Source: Oscillospiraceae bacterium
GTDB lineage: Bacteria; Bacillota; Clostridia; Oscillospirales; Oscillospiraceae
DNA: 64,000 bases
Reading direction: 5' to 3'
NCBI GenBank assembly: GCA_017448455.1
Contig: JAFSLL010000133.1
Span: 42,786 to 106,785, forward strand
Every line of letters starts with the position of its first letter. Position 1 is the stretch's first letter. The position numbers and the translations under genes were made by a program. This document shows, piece after piece, positions 52,595 through 61,345 of this stretch. Below the pieces are notes generated by a model. That model did no database searches. It was given only the letters and a program-made list of their open reading frames with translations, and was not told the DNA's origin.

Positions 52595-55066
52595 ATGTCG
52601 AGGGAACAAATGTACAAGCCGGAAGAAATTTTCGGTGAAACAGATATAAAGTTCAAAGACATTCCCGTATTTGCCTATAAAAAGACAGTAAAAGATGAAT
52701 TCGAAAGCGGGAAATTTACCAAAGAAGAGTTGGTGAGGATCTACCGTGATATGAAATTCATCCGCGATTTTGAGAACATGCTTCTCGCCGTCCGTACCGT
52801 AAAGACCTTTAATGGCATAGATTACATGTATACCGGCCCTGCCCATCTTTCCATCGGTGAAGAGGCGGCGGCTGTGGGAGAAGCATTCAGACTTCGTCCG
52901 GAGGATATTACTTTCGGAAGCCACCGCAGCCATAATGAGGTCATTGCCAAGGGGCTCAGCGCCATCGAAAAGCTCTCCGATGACGATCTTATACAGAGAA
53001 TGAAGAGCCTGTTCGACGGAAAGATTCTCCGCATAGTCAAAGAGCATACCAACGAGACCAATGTGAAAAAGCTGGCTGTGCGCTTCCTGTTCTATGGCCT
53101 GATGGCAGAACTTTTCGGACGTGAGACCGGCTTTTCAAAGGGCCTCGGCAACTCTATGCACCTGTTTGTGCTTCCCTTCGGCATATACCCCAACAATGCT
53201 ATCGTCGGAGGGTCCGGACCTATTTCCGCGGGTGCGGCGCTCTATAATAAGGTCATGAAGAAGGACGGCGTGGTCGTGTGCAACATCGGCGACGCTTCCA
53301 TTGGCTGCGGCCCAGTCTATGAAGCTATGAATTTCGCTTCCATGGATCAGTTTAATACCCTTTGGGAGGAGGGGTTTAAGGGCGGCCTGCCGTTGATTTT
53401 TAACATAATGGATAACGGCTACGGTATGGGCGGACGTACCAACGGTGAAACCATGGCATATCATAACGTTGCCCGATTAGGCGCGGGCGTGGCCGTGAAC
53501 CAGATGCATGCTGAACGGATAAATGGTTATGATCCTCTGGCAGTGATCGATGCTTACGACCGAAAGTTGCCTCTTGCCAGGAGCGGGGAGGGCCCCATCC
53601 TTCTCGACGTGGTCACTTATCGTTTCTCCGGCCATTCTTCCTCTGACCAGAACGCCTACCGTTCCAGAGAGGAAATAGAAGCCTGGCAGAAAATCGACAG
53701 CATCCCCGCCTTCAAGGCCAGGCTCATCGAAGCCGGGATCGCAGTAGAGGCAGACTTCGAGTCAGCCGACAATGAAGTGCATACCGTTATCTGCGATGCC
53801 TTTGATCTGGCTGTAGATGAGAGCGTCTCTCCCAGAATGGATCTGAAGAAGGAGCCGGACGCGATCTCCCGGTATATGTTTTCCAATCAGAAGGTAACCA
53901 GAATGGCGGAAGGCAAACCGGACGTGTTCGGCCCGAAGGAGGCGAACCCCCGTTGGCAGAAGGTGCAGAAGAAGGCGCATTTCGCGTTCAGGGAGGATGG
54001 CTCTCCGGTTCCCGCCAGCAGCGTCTATGCTTACCGGGACGCTGTCTTTGAGTCTGTTTTTGATAAGTATTATGAGGACCCCACTTTGATCTCTTACGGT
54101 GAAGACGTGAGAGAATGGGGCGGCGCCTACGGCGTATACACGGACATGTATAAATCCATTCCGTTTCACCGCCTGTTTAACAGCCCCATTTCCGAGGCAA
54201 CGATCATCTCCTCCGGCGTGGGCTATGCCATGATGGGCGGGCGTTGCGTTGTGGAGCTGATGTACGCGGACTTTATGGGCAGAGCCGGCGACGAGATTTT
54301 CAACCAGTTGGCCAAATGGCAGGCCATGACCGCCGGCCAGATAAAAATGCCTGTCGTCGTCCGAATCTCCGTGGGCGCGCTGTACGGCGCCCAGCATTCG
54401 CAGGACTGGACGAGCCTTGCCGCACACATCCCGGGACTCAAGGTCGTGTTCCCTGCCACTCCATATGATGCGAAGGGGCTTATGACTTCCGCGCTCAATG
54501 GCACGGATCCCGTGCTGTTCTTCGAGAGCCAGCGCCTGTACGGCAAGGGGGAAGAGTTCCATCCCGTTCCCGCTGAAAGCTATGAGATAGAGATCGGAGA
54601 GCCCGACATCAAACGCGCCGGCTCCGATATAACAATTCTCACTGTCGGAGCGACTCTGTATCCTGCCCTGAAGGCGGCGAAAGAGCTGGAGGAAAAGTAC
54701 GGCGTGTCTGCCGAGGTCATCGACGCGCGTACCCTCGTCCCGTTCAACTATGAAAAAGTTGTCGAATCCGTCAAAAAGACCGGACGGATCGTTCTCGCCT
54801 CCGACGCCTGTGCCAGAGGCAGCCACCTCAACGATGTGGCAAGAAACATCACGGAGCTGTGCTTTAACTATCTGGACGCGCCTCCCGTGCTGATCGGATC
54901 TGAAAACTGGATCACCCCCTGCGCAGAGCTGGAAAAAGAATTCTTCCCCCAATATCAGTGGATCATCGATGCCGTCGACCAGAAGATCATGAAGCTCGGC
55001 GTTGCCCAGCCCACGCACAACTTCACTCCAGTATATCAGATTTTCAAAGAAAGGGGCGGTGTCTGA
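52595..55066 (+). CDS. Fused E1 alpha-beta subunit of a 2-oxoacid dehydrogenase (thiamine-diphosphate dependent)
   Basis: 823 residues. The first ~430 are E1alpha: EEAAAVGEAFRLRPEDITFG, then CNIGDASIGCGPVYEAMNFA ... MDNGYGMGG as the ThDP motif, with GDA for the usual GDG and an insertion of about 14 residues before the Asn. From about 470 follows E1beta: LISYGEDVREWGGAYGVY, FNSPISEATIISSGVGYAMM, GAQHSQDWTSLAAHIPGLKV and the C-terminal transketolase fold VEVIDARTLVPFNYEKV-like region. It decarboxylates a 2-oxoacid and acylates E2 lipoate. GGGAGGAAG lies 6-8 bases ahead, and the gene starts 12 bases after E3. Substrate undecided. Confidence 0.9.
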   Translation: MSREQMYKPEEIFGETDIKFKDIPVFAYKKTVKDEFESGKFTKEELVRIYRDMKFIRDFENMLLAVRTVKTFNGIDYMYTGPAHLSIGEEAAAVGEAFRLRPEDITFGSHRSHNEVIAKGLSAIEKLSDDDLIQRMKSLFDGKILRIVKEHTNETNVKKLAVRFLFYGLMAELFGRETGFSKGLGNSMHLFVLPFGIYPNNAIVGGSGPISAGAALYNKVMKKDGVVVCNIGDASIGCGPVYEAMNFASMDQFNTLWEEGFKGGLPLIFNIMDNGYGMGGRTNGETMAYHNVARLGAGVAVNQMHAERINGYDPLAVIDAYDRKLPLARSGEGPILLDVVTYRFSGHSSSDQNAYRSREEIEAWQKIDSIPAFKARLIEAGIAVEADFESADNEVHTVICDAFDLAVDESVSPRMDLKKEPDAISRYMFSNQKVTRMAEGKPDVFGPKEANPRWQKVQKKAHFAFREDGSPVPASSVYAYRDAVFESVFDKYYEDPTLISYGEDVREWGGAYGVYTDMYKSIPFHRLFNSPISEATIISSGVGYAMMGGRCVVELMYADFMGRAGDEIFNQLAKWQAMTAGQIKMPVVVRISVGALYGAQHSQDWTSLAAHIPGLKVVFPATPYDAKGLMTSALNGTDPVLFFESQRLYGKGEEFHPVPAESYEIEIGEPDIKRAGSDITILTVGATLYPALKAAKELEEKYGVSAEVIDARTLVPFNYEKVVESVKKTGRIVLASDACARGSHLNDVARNITELCFNYLDAPPVLIGSENWITPCAELEKEFFPQYQWIIDAVDQKIMKLGVAQPTHNFTPVYQIFKERGGV

Positions 55067-55911
55067 TGCCGAGGGAAGAATCTGCGGTTGCGTTCAGAAT
55101 ACGCAGCGTCATGCCGGAACTGAGCAAATCGGAGGCTGTTGTTGCCGACTATGTGTCCAACAATCCGGAAAAAGTCATCAACCTGTCGGTAAGTGCGCTG
55201 GCCGACCTTTGCGGCGTGTCGGAGCCAACCATCATCCGAGCCTGCCGCAATATGGGTTATTCAGGATACCAGGCGCTGAAGGTGGCGCTCATTCAGGGGC
55301 AGAGCGCTACCATTGCGTATGCCGGGGAAGAGGTCACGGAGACGGATTCCATGCAGGATACGATCACGAAGGTATTCGGCGCCGCGGCGGATGCCATCGC
55401 ACTGACACGGAACAATCTCAATGTCCGGGACATGGAACGAGCCGCCGAGGCGCTGCTCAGAGCGAAAAGGATCTATATCTTTGGTGTAGGCGGTTCGGCG
55501 GCCGTTGCCTCCGATGTGCAGCACAAGTTCTCTCGTCTGGGCTTTAACGTCACCGCCTATGCGGATCTGAATTTGCAGGCGATTGTTGCGGCCTACGCCG
55601 GAAAGGATGACGTGGTTTTTGCCATCAGCCATTCAGGGTCGTCAAAGGTCGTTGTGGACAACACAAATATTGCGAAGTCCAACGGTGCTACCGTCATTTC
55701 TCTCAGCAGCACGGGAAAATCTCCTCTGACAGAGATCGCCGATATTTCTCTTTTTACTGATGCCAACGAAACCAGATACAGAATCGTGGCTTTGTCCTCC
55801 AGGATCGCAGAGCTCACGATCATCGATACGCTGTATTCCTTTATGAGTTTTCGGACGGGCAGCAAAGAGAATCTGAAAATAGAAAAAGCGATCGAACACC
55901 AGATGTATTAA
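55066..55911 (+). CDS. RpiR-family transcriptional regulator (HTH + SIS)
   Basis: 281 residues; the ATG overlaps the E1 stop (TGATG) with GGGGCGG ahead. N-terminal HTH_6 (LSVSALADLCGVSEPTIIRA, followed by CRNMGYSGYQALKVAL) and a C-terminal SIS sugar-phosphate-binding domain (YIFGVGGSAAVASDVQHKFS, AISHSGSSKVVVD). RpiR regulators answer to phosphosugars; as last gene of the dehydrogenase operon it could adjust acyl-CoA production to carbohydrate flux. No operator was identified. Confidence 0.92.
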   Translation: MPREESAVAFRIRSVMPELSKSEAVVADYVSNNPEKVINLSVSALADLCGVSEPTIIRACRNMGYSGYQALKVALIQGQSATIAYAGEEVTETDSMQDTITKVFGAAADAIALTRNNLNVRDMERAAEALLRAKRIYIFGVGGSAAVASDVQHKFSRLGFNVTAYADLNLQAIVAAYAGKDDVVFAISHSGSSKVVVDNTNIAKSNGATVISLSSTGKSPLTEIADISLFTDANETRYRIVALSSRIAELTIIDTLYSFMSFRTGSKENLKIEKAIEHQMY

Positions 55912-55913
55912 AG

Positions 55914-55945
55914 AAAAAAAGCAGGCCGACGGCCTGCCTTTTTTC
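55914..55945. terminator. Bidirectional intrinsic terminator
   Basis: GCAGGCCG and CGGCCTGC form the stem, flanked by A-rich sequence on the left and TTTTTTC on the right, between the RpiR gene and the convergent DUF89 gene. Confidence 0.9.
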
Positions 55946-56032
55946 GTGTAATTCCCGTCTTGTCCGACGGATCGATCGATTATAGAAATGACGCGTGTCA
56001 TGCAGAAGCCTGATAAAAACGGAGCCGGGCTG

Positions 56033-56872
56033 TTATTCCTCGATCAGCATCCCCGTATATCTTGGGACCTTGAAATGCTGCATAAACACGTCGCATTTGC
56101 AGAGGAAAGAAAAGAACACATGCTTCCCGCATCCGTTCAAGGTTTCATAGTTTCCCTGCCCCTTGGCCAGAATGAGATCCGCTGCGTCAAAAACCGCTTT
56201 CGCTTCCTCGCTGAGCATCTCATACTCCACACCGGCAATGGCCGCCCCACATCCGATGATTTTGGCGATGCCGTCTGTGCCGGCGTGATGCGCATCCTCA
56301 ACGGTCGCGTCATTCAAAACCTCGCCGCCGCGAACCATGACATGAAGATCCAGCTGCGGAAAACGCTTTTTCATCTGCTCGAGCATGAGCGTGTCCAGCA
56401 CGATCTCTCCGCTGTTGTCCGCGATAAGCAGAAAGCTCTTTGCGGAAGTACAGCTGCAGACAAAGGAGAGATACGCGGCCTCATCCTCCCGGCTCAATGA
56501 ACAGTCGGACAGAAGCCGGATGAAATCCTCGGGGGAGACGTCCTTCAAAGCGCCGAAATCAATATAGTTTCCGACCCTTGCCATGAATAGAGATGCTTTC
56601 AGAGGGTCATCGGAGCTGTTGATCCGTGCGCGGATGCTGTCGGCCATGGAAAGGACGAAGTCATTGAACTGCTTTTTTATTTTGCTGTAACGGCTCGATT
56701 TCCCGAAATGCTTTTCGTATATCCCCCTGATAACGTAATTCATATAGGGGGCGGACTCGCTGACATCCCAGCGGTTCAAAGCGTCCCGCACTTCCGACAG
56801 ATAGCTCTCGTCCGGCGTGTTTCTCTTCTCATTCTCATATAAGCATCGGAAACATTGATCGCTTAATCTCAT
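56033..56872 (-). CDS. DUF89-family metal-dependent phosphatase-like protein
   Basis: 279 residues from the ATG at 56872, with GTGAGGTTGAG as ribosome site; a longer frame upstream is poor in start signals. MRLSDQCFRCLYENE at the start, then LLIADNSGEIVLDTLMLEQM, LNDATVEDA and LAKGQGNYETLNGCG are DUF89 motifs, where Asp/Asn residues bind the metal. DUF89 enzymes are damage-control phosphatases that hydrolyse reactive sugar phosphates and similar metabolites. It lies 235 bases downstream of the DeoR regulator, fitting a sugar-phosphate role. Confidence 0.85.
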   Translation of the reverse strand: MRLSDQCFRCLYENEKRNTPDESYLSEVRDALNRWDVSESAPYMNYVIRGIYEKHFGKSSRYSKIKKQFNDFVLSMADSIRARINSSDDPLKASLFMARVGNYIDFGALKDVSPEDFIRLLSDCSLSREDEAAYLSFVCSCTSAKSFLLIADNSGEIVLDTLMLEQMKKRFPQLDLHVMVRGGEVLNDATVEDAHHAGTDGIAKIIGCGAAIAGVEYEMLSEEAKAVFDAADLILAKGQGNYETLNGCGKHVFFSFLCKCDVFMQHFKVPRYTGMLIEE

Positions 56873-57005
56873 CTCAACCTCACAAAAAAACCGGGAGCAT
56901 TTCGCTGGAATGGTATTCTGCTTTTCTGCCCCTCCAGCGGACCTTCTTATTTTGCTTCGGGCGCCAAAGTGAATAAACCGCCCGCTTTGAAGAATGCCTG
57001 CGGAA

Positions 57006-57054
57006 GGACAGCGGCGATCGGAGGACGGCAATGCCGCTGTCCGGAACAATCCGG
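57006..57054 (-). other. Strong hairpins between the DeoR and DUF89 genes
   Basis: GGACAGCGGC (57006-57015) pairs with GCCGCTGTCC (57033-57042), and CCGGA/TCCGG form a second stem (57041-57054). No U-tract follows on the minus strand, so they may modulate or process the shared transcript. The rest of the 235-base gap shows nothing I can name. Confidence 0.5.
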
Positions 57055-57107
57055 TCCTTCAAAAGCCTGTATGAACGGTTCATGCCTGCGAAATCCCTGT
57101 TATTTAG

Positions 57108-57893
57108 TCAGACGGTGATGACATTAACGCCCATAGCGCGAATTCTTTCGTAATACTCCCGATTATCCGCGTAGTCATCGGTGATCAGTGTATCAAAGGC
57201 ATTGAGATCCGCGATATGCGCAAATGCCACCCGTCCGAACTTGGAGTGGTCAGCGACCATGACCTTGTGCTTTGCCTGCAGGATCATTTTTCTCATGATG
57301 GAGTCTTCCAGGTGATTATACGAGGTCGCCCCGGAATCGACATCGATGCCGTCTATGCCCATGATGAGGACGTCGGCTGTGTATTTGGAAAGCTGATCCT
57401 CCACTCCCTTGCCGACGGTGATCTGAAAATCGTTGTCATAACGTCCGCCCAGAAAGAAAACGGTTACGTTCTTGCAGTCGGCAAACTCAAGAAGAACAGG
57501 CATTGCGTTTGTGATAACGATCGCTTTCTTCCTTTTCTTGATCTCATCACAGACAAACGCACTTGTAGAGCCGACATTGATGATAACAGAATCGCCGTCA
57601 TGGATCAGGTCGGTAGCGGCCTCGGCTATCCTGGCTTTTTCGGCAGAATGAAGCTTTTTTTTGGAGTTATAGTCCATGGAAGCCTTGGTCTTGTTGGGCT
57701 TTCTGACGCCGCCGTGGTTTCGTTTAACCAGGTCGATCTCCTCCAGAATATCCAGATCTTTGCGAATGGTGACCTCAGATACTCCGAAATAAGAGCTGAG
57801 CGCGTTTACGCTGACGTACTTTTCGTCCTCAAGTTTCTCAAGGATTTCCGTACGCCTTTTCTGCTGCTTCTGACTTCCGGGAATTGCTTTCAT
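57108..57893 (-). CDS. DeoR-family transcriptional regulator
   Basis: 261 residues from the ATG at 57893 (a TTG seven codons earlier is possible). The N-terminal helix-turn-helix VSVNALSSYFGVSEVTIRKD with LVKRNHGGV is the DeoR signature; the rest is the DeoRC sugar-phosphate sensor domain (INVGSTSAFVCDEI, VLIMGIDGIDVDSGATSYNH). DeoR proteins repress sugar operons until a phosphorylated intermediate binds. It diverges from the carbohydrate operon at 58482 across a 588-base gap with repeated operator-like motifs, so it is the likely local repressor. Confidence 0.92.
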   Translation of the reverse strand: MKAIPGSQKQQKRRTEILEKLEDEKYVSVNALSSYFGVSEVTIRKDLDILEEIDLVKRNHGGVRKPNKTKASMDYNSKKKLHSAEKARIAEAATDLIHDGDSVIINVGSTSAFVCDEIKKRKKAIVITNAMPVLLEFADCKNVTVFFLGGRYDNDFQITVGKGVEDQLSKYTADVLIMGIDGIDVDSGATSYNHLEDSIMRKMILQAKHKVMVADHSKFGRVAFAHIADLNAFDTLITDDYADNREYYERIRAMGVNVITV

Positions 57894-58082
57894 GTTTCTC
57901 AGTCCTGTTCCCAACAGTTTTAATAACCGATATTTTACGTATCGTATGAAATCAATAATACCCTAAACATGAAGGAAAAACAAGGGGCAACGGCGTTTTT
58001 CCGGGAAGTATACCTATAGAAATCAAGAAAAAACAAAGAAAATCAAATTGTGTTCTTACGTTTTAAACTCAAATACAACAGT

Positions 58083-58121
58083 GAAAATAGCAGAATTATT
58101 TGCGTTTACAACTGTTTTGTA
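58083..58121 (+). promoter_or_regulatory. Operator-like repeat, copy 1
   Basis: A 39-base motif (GAAAAT ... TTTGCGTTTA ... GTTTTGTA) that matches copy 2 at 29 of 39 positions without gaps. It lies about 190 bases upstream of the DeoR gene and could serve its autoregulation. Confidence 0.5.
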
Positions 58122-58276
58122 AAACAAAGAAAATAAAACGTCAGGCATAAAGGGGATGCTCCGGGCTGGCATCGAGCCCGGGATAAAGGAGAAGCCCATA
58201 CGGAACAATAAGTTCTAAAGACAGAGGTCGCTTGCAGAAGGTACGAAACGGCATACGGGGAACCGTCATCAGCCCA

Positions 58277-58286
58277 CCCCCCCCCC
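58277..58286 (+). repeat. Run of ten C
   Basis: An uninterrupted C10 homopolymer in the regulatory gap, followed by GGGCC. Such tracts can vary by slippage or reflect sequencing error. Confidence 0.8.
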
Positions 58287-58296
58287 GGGCCAAGGA

Positions 58297-58321
58297 ACCG
58301 TTCAGAAAATAAATGAACGGT
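58297..58321 (+). promoter_or_regulatory. Perfect inverted repeat in the operon leader region
   Basis: ACCGTTCA and TGAACGGT separated by nine bases, upstream of the promoter. Arm length and spacing suit a dimeric regulator; it could also form a small hairpin. Confidence 0.5.
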
Positions 58322-58350
58322 ATTATTTTCGGATTTTACGTTATATTTTT

Positions 58351-58401
58351 CGAAAATGAATAAATAATTTGCGTTTATAAGCGTTTTATACGAAAATGAA
58401 T
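58351..58401 (+). promoter_or_regulatory. Operator-like repeat, copy 2, just upstream of the operon promoter
   Basis: CGAAAATGAAT occurs at 58351-58361 and again exactly 40 bases later (58391-58401), with GCGTTTATAA and GCGTTTTATA in tandem between them (58371-58390). TTTTCGAAAA (58347-58356) is palindromic. Repeats on the same helical face next to the -35 box suit a DeoR-type repressor. Confidence 0.6.
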
Positions 58402-58409
58402 GCGTTCAA

Positions 58410-58438
58410 TTGACAATCGAAAAAAACTTTTGTAAATT
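58410..58438 (+). promoter_or_regulatory. Promoter of the carbohydrate operon
   Basis: TTGACA (58410-58415), 17 bases, TAAATT (58433-58438), 43 bases before the first start codon. The weak -10 box fits a regulated promoter. Confidence 0.7.
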
Positions 58439-58481
58439 ATAAATTAGATATACTCGAACTTGATATTTGAGAGGGTTTGCC

Positions 58482-59195
58482 ATGCGAAAGCTTAGATTAG
58501 AACCTCCTTTTTTTGAGATCGGGCCTAAAAATTATCTTTTCGGAGACCAAATCCTGGACCTGGCACGGATTGCGGACGAGGCTGCCGCGAAATATGATGT
58601 GCGGGTCATTTTTACCACCCCCTACGCAAACATTGAAAAAGTTGCAGCATCCGCAAAAAACCTGAAGGTTTTTGCCCCTCATATGGATGATATCCCGGTC
58701 GGGCGCGGTTTGGCTTGCATTCTCGGCGAGTCGCTGAGGGCTGCTGGCGCTGTTGGCGTTATGCTCAACCACGCGGAGAGGGCGCTGCCGCTTTCCACAT
58801 TGGTCCGCGCATTGGCCCGGGCGCGGGAGCTGGAGTTAATGACAATTGTGTGTGCCGATTCCATTGCGGAGACCCGCGCTGTCGCTCAGCTCTCTCCCGA
58901 TCTGATGATCACCGAGCCAGCCGAACTTATCGGCAGCGGGCAGGCCTGTGATATGACATATGTCAGGCAGTCGATAGACGCTGTTATGGGCATAAACCCC
59001 GATATCGGCGTTCTGGTGGGCGGCGGTATCAGCAGCGGCGAGGACGTCTACAGAACCATTATGGCAGGGGCGGACGCGACCGGATCCTCCAGCGGAATCG
59101 CAAAGGCTGCCGATCCGGGAGCCATGGTGTGGGAAATGCTTTCAGCCCTAAGACAGGCCTGGGACGACAGAATGGCCGCAGAAGGAAAGAAATAA
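58482..59195 (+). CDS. Triosephosphate-isomerase-like sugar-phosphate isomerase
   Basis: 237 residues from the ATG at 58482, 7 bases after GAGAGGG. It resembles the short archaeal-type TIM and the tetrulose-phosphate isomerase EryH: a Lys near residue 16 (EIGPKNYLFG), catalytic His in MLNHAERAL, Glu in ITEPAELIGSG and phosphate loop VGGGISSGEDVY with GADATGSSSG. In a catabolic operon next to an FGGY kinase and TIM-barrel epimerases it is more likely to act on a tetrulose- or related ketose phosphate than on glycolytic triose phosphate; that is inference. First gene of the operon. Confidence 0.85.
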   Translation: MRKLRLEPPFFEIGPKNYLFGDQILDLARIADEAAAKYDVRVIFTTPYANIEKVAASAKNLKVFAPHMDDIPVGRGLACILGESLRAAGAVGVMLNHAERALPLSTLVRALARARELELMTIVCADSIAETRAVAQLSPDLMITEPAELIGSGQACDMTYVRQSIDAVMGINPDIGVLVGGGISSGEDVYRTIMAGADATGSSSGIAKAADPGAMVWEMLSALRQAWDDRMAAEGKK

Positions 59196-59216
59196 CTGTT
59201 TTGGGGAGGTCGTTTC

Positions 59217-59861
59217 ATGAGCAGGTATGATGAGTCCATAAACAAGATCCTGAATATTGAGTGGACGGACATAAAAAAGCTGATCGACACCTTGGATCGC
59301 GGCGTTATGGAGCAGATCATCGATCTTCTCCTCACGGTCAGGGAAAACGGCCGTAAGGTCATTACTGCCGGATGCGGGACCTCGGGCGCTACTGCCGTGC
59401 GGGTCGCGCACTCCTTGAACGTGTGCGAGGTGCCTTCTTTCTTCCTTGACCCGTCCATGTCCATTCACGGCGGCTTCGGCGCCATTCAGCGCGGCGACGT
59501 GGTGATCCTGTTTTCCAAGGGCGGCAACACCCCGGAGGTCACCAACTACATCCCCGTGTGCAGGAAAAAGGGTGCGACGATCATCGGCGTGTCGCAGAAC
59601 GACGATTCCGTTCTTGCAAAGCTGGCCGATATCTATTTCAAGATCCAGATCGATACCGAGTCCGACAAGTTTAACATGTGTGCGTCCGCCAGCTGCACAG
59701 CCTACTGCGCGGTCTGGGACGCGATAGCGTTCACCATTATGCAGTTCAATGGGTACACGAAAGAGGATCTTTTGCTGATCCACACCGGCGGCAAAGTCGG
59801 AGAGCTTCTTGCTGAAGAAAATAAAAAGCAGAGGGAGAACAAAAATGACGATCTACAATGA
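59217..59861 (+). CDS. SIS-domain sugar-phosphate isomerase-like protein
   Basis: 214 residues, a single SIS domain. ITAGCGTSGATAVRVAHSLN and VILFSKGGNTPEVTNYI form the phosphosugar-binding loops, as in KpsF/GutQ and GmhA-like isomerases, but no CBS domains follow. GGGGAGG precedes the ATG. The last 17 bases overlap the YjbQ start. Substrate unknown; probably aldose-ketose isomerisation of the same phosphorylated sugar as its neighbours. Confidence 0.88.
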   Translation: MSRYDESINKILNIEWTDIKKLIDTLDRGVMEQIIDLLLTVRENGRKVITAGCGTSGATAVRVAHSLNVCEVPSFFLDPSMSIHGGFGAIQRGDVVILFSKGGNTPEVTNYIPVCRKKGATIIGVSQNDDSVLAKLADIYFKIQIDTESDKFNMCASASCTAYCAVWDAIAFTIMQFNGYTKEDLLLIHTGGKVGELLAEENKKQRENKNDDLQ

Positions 59862-60345
59862 GAAATTTCAGGTTGAAACCGGCGTCGCCCATGTAACGGT
59901 GCTTGATGTTACAAAACAGGTACGTGAGATCGTTGCCAGATCCGGCGTAAAAAACGGCAATTTCCTTTGTTTCACCGGCCATACATCCTGCTCCCTGCAG
60001 ATTCAGGAATTCTCCGATGGACAGACTCTTTGGGGAACGGAGCTGATCATGCAGGATCTCATCAACTGCCTGGCGAAGATCGCACCGACCTGCACAAACG
60101 AAAATATGTACCTGCACCCCAATCAGGCCCACGTCAGGGGCGCTGTTGAAGAGCGCGGCGAAAAACCCGAATGGTGCCTGAACACGGATGCGCATATCCG
60201 ATCCATCATCATGGGACGTTCCGTTACGATTCCCATCATCGACGGCGAGATCCAGCTGGGCGACTTCGGCTGTATCTATTTCGCTGACTGGGATCAGGTC
60301 AGAGAACGCACCCGCACCGTAATCGTACAGGTAATGGGAGAGTAA
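59845..60345 (+). CDS. YjbQ-family protein (UPF0047)
   Basis: 166 residues from the ATG at 59845, with GAGGGAGAAC ahead inside the SIS gene. NGNFLCFTGHTSCSLQIQEF, the PTCTNENMYLHPNQAHVRGA segment and LGDFGCIYFADWDQV match UPF0047, a family with weak thiamine-phosphate-synthase-like activity and conserved His/Cys metal site. Its real role is unsettled; its recurrence in sugar operons hints at a lactone or phosphosugar reaction. Confidence 0.85.
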   Translation: MTIYNEKFQVETGVAHVTVLDVTKQVREIVARSGVKNGNFLCFTGHTSCSLQIQEFSDGQTLWGTELIMQDLINCLAKIAPTCTNENMYLHPNQAHVRGAVEERGEKPEWCLNTDAHIRSIIMGRSVTIPIIDGEIQLGDFGCIYFADWDQVRERTRTVIVQVMGE

Positions 60346-60346
60346 C

Positions 60347-61345
60347 GTGGGAAATAAGGTTCATGTCGATTTAGGCGTCAATGCGGCATTTATGACGCGA
60401 CGGTACGAAGAGCCGGAGAGTTGGGCAAGGATTATTAGCGGCCTCGGGTTTGACTTCGTCTCCTTCGACAGTGACGCCTTGGACTGGTTCTACAGCGGAG
60501 ACCGCGACTATATTCTGCGGACGGCAAAGGAGACCCGCTGCATATTTGAAAATGCAGGCCTGAAGATTGTTGACTACCTGACGGGTGTTGCGCCGTACCG
60601 CTTTTTCGGCCTGGCACACAAGGACCCGGAAGCCCGAGCACAGATGTACCGCTGGGTGGAGGGTGCGATCGAGATCGCCGCGGCTCTCGGTGCGGAAAGC
60701 GTCAGCGGGCGCTTTGACGCCTTCTCCGTTGAGGTGCAGGCCGAACCCGAGGCGTTTCAGGCGCGCTACGGCGAACTGTTGCGACAGTATCAGGCCCTTG
60801 CTCTTAAGGCGAAACAGCGCGGTTTAAGCGCCATCGGCATCGAGCAGATGTATGTTCCCAGCCTGATTCCTTATACCATCGCCGGGACGAAGAAATACTT
60901 TGCCGACGTAAACAAAGGAAATGAAGAGGGCGCAGTCATCCGACCCATCGTCGACACGGGGCATGCCTGCGGCCAGAATTACGGCGTATCCGGTGACGAC
61001 CTGTATTATGAAAAATGGCTCGAGGAGTTCGGCGTTCTCGGCAACACCGTTCACATTCAGCAGAGCCGCAGGACCGGCAGCGATCACGCTCCGTTTGCCC
61101 GCGACGGCGGGGGTGGGGACGTGAAAATCGATCAGATCATCCGCTCGATCAAGTACTCTGCCGGAAATTACGGAAAAAATGTCCTTTCCGGCGTTATCTC
61201 GGTTCCGGAGAATATTTATCTCATTCTGGAGGCCCTCCCGTCTACGGCGGACACAGAGGAGACCGTACTCGACAGTCTGCAGCAGAGCATCGAATATCTC
61301 CGCACCGCAGTGCCGAAGGGCGGGTTCGACATCAGCATTTCTTGA
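60347..61345 (+). CDS. TIM-barrel sugar-phosphate isomerase/epimerase
   Basis: 332 residues with a GTG start directly after the YjbQ stop (GGGAGAG 6 bases ahead). AP-endonuclease-2-like TIM barrel: FDFVSFDSDALDWF, GIEQMYVPSLIPYTIAGTKK, IVDTGHACGQNYG and HIQQSRRTGSDHAPF give the Glu/Asp/His metal ligands typical of ketose 3-epimerases such as EryC. It would epimerise the phosphorylated ketose before or after the TIM-like isomerase. No signal peptide. Confidence 0.85.
   Translation: MGNKVHVDLGVNAAFMTRRYEEPESWARIISGLGFDFVSFDSDALDWFYSGDRDYILRTAKETRCIFENAGLKIVDYLTGVAPYRFFGLAHKDPEARAQMYRWVEGAIEIAAALGAESVSGRFDAFSVEVQAEPEAFQARYGELLRQYQALALKAKQRGLSAIGIEQMYVPSLIPYTIAGTKKYFADVNKGNEEGAVIRPIVDTGHACGQNYGVSGDDLYYEKWLEEFGVLGNTVHIQQSRRTGSDHAPFARDGGGGDVKIDQIIRSIKYSAGNYGKNVLSGVISVPENIYLILEALPSTADTEETVLDSLQQSIEYLRTAVPKGGFDISIS

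Noticed and set aside
56873-57049. N-terminal extension of the DUF89 frame
   Set aside because: Family similarity begins at the ATG at 56872, which has a ribosome site; the extension is low quality.
58180-58300. Insertion-sequence end or attachment site in the DeoR-operon gap
   Set aside because: Inverted repeats are short and there is no transposase or target duplication.
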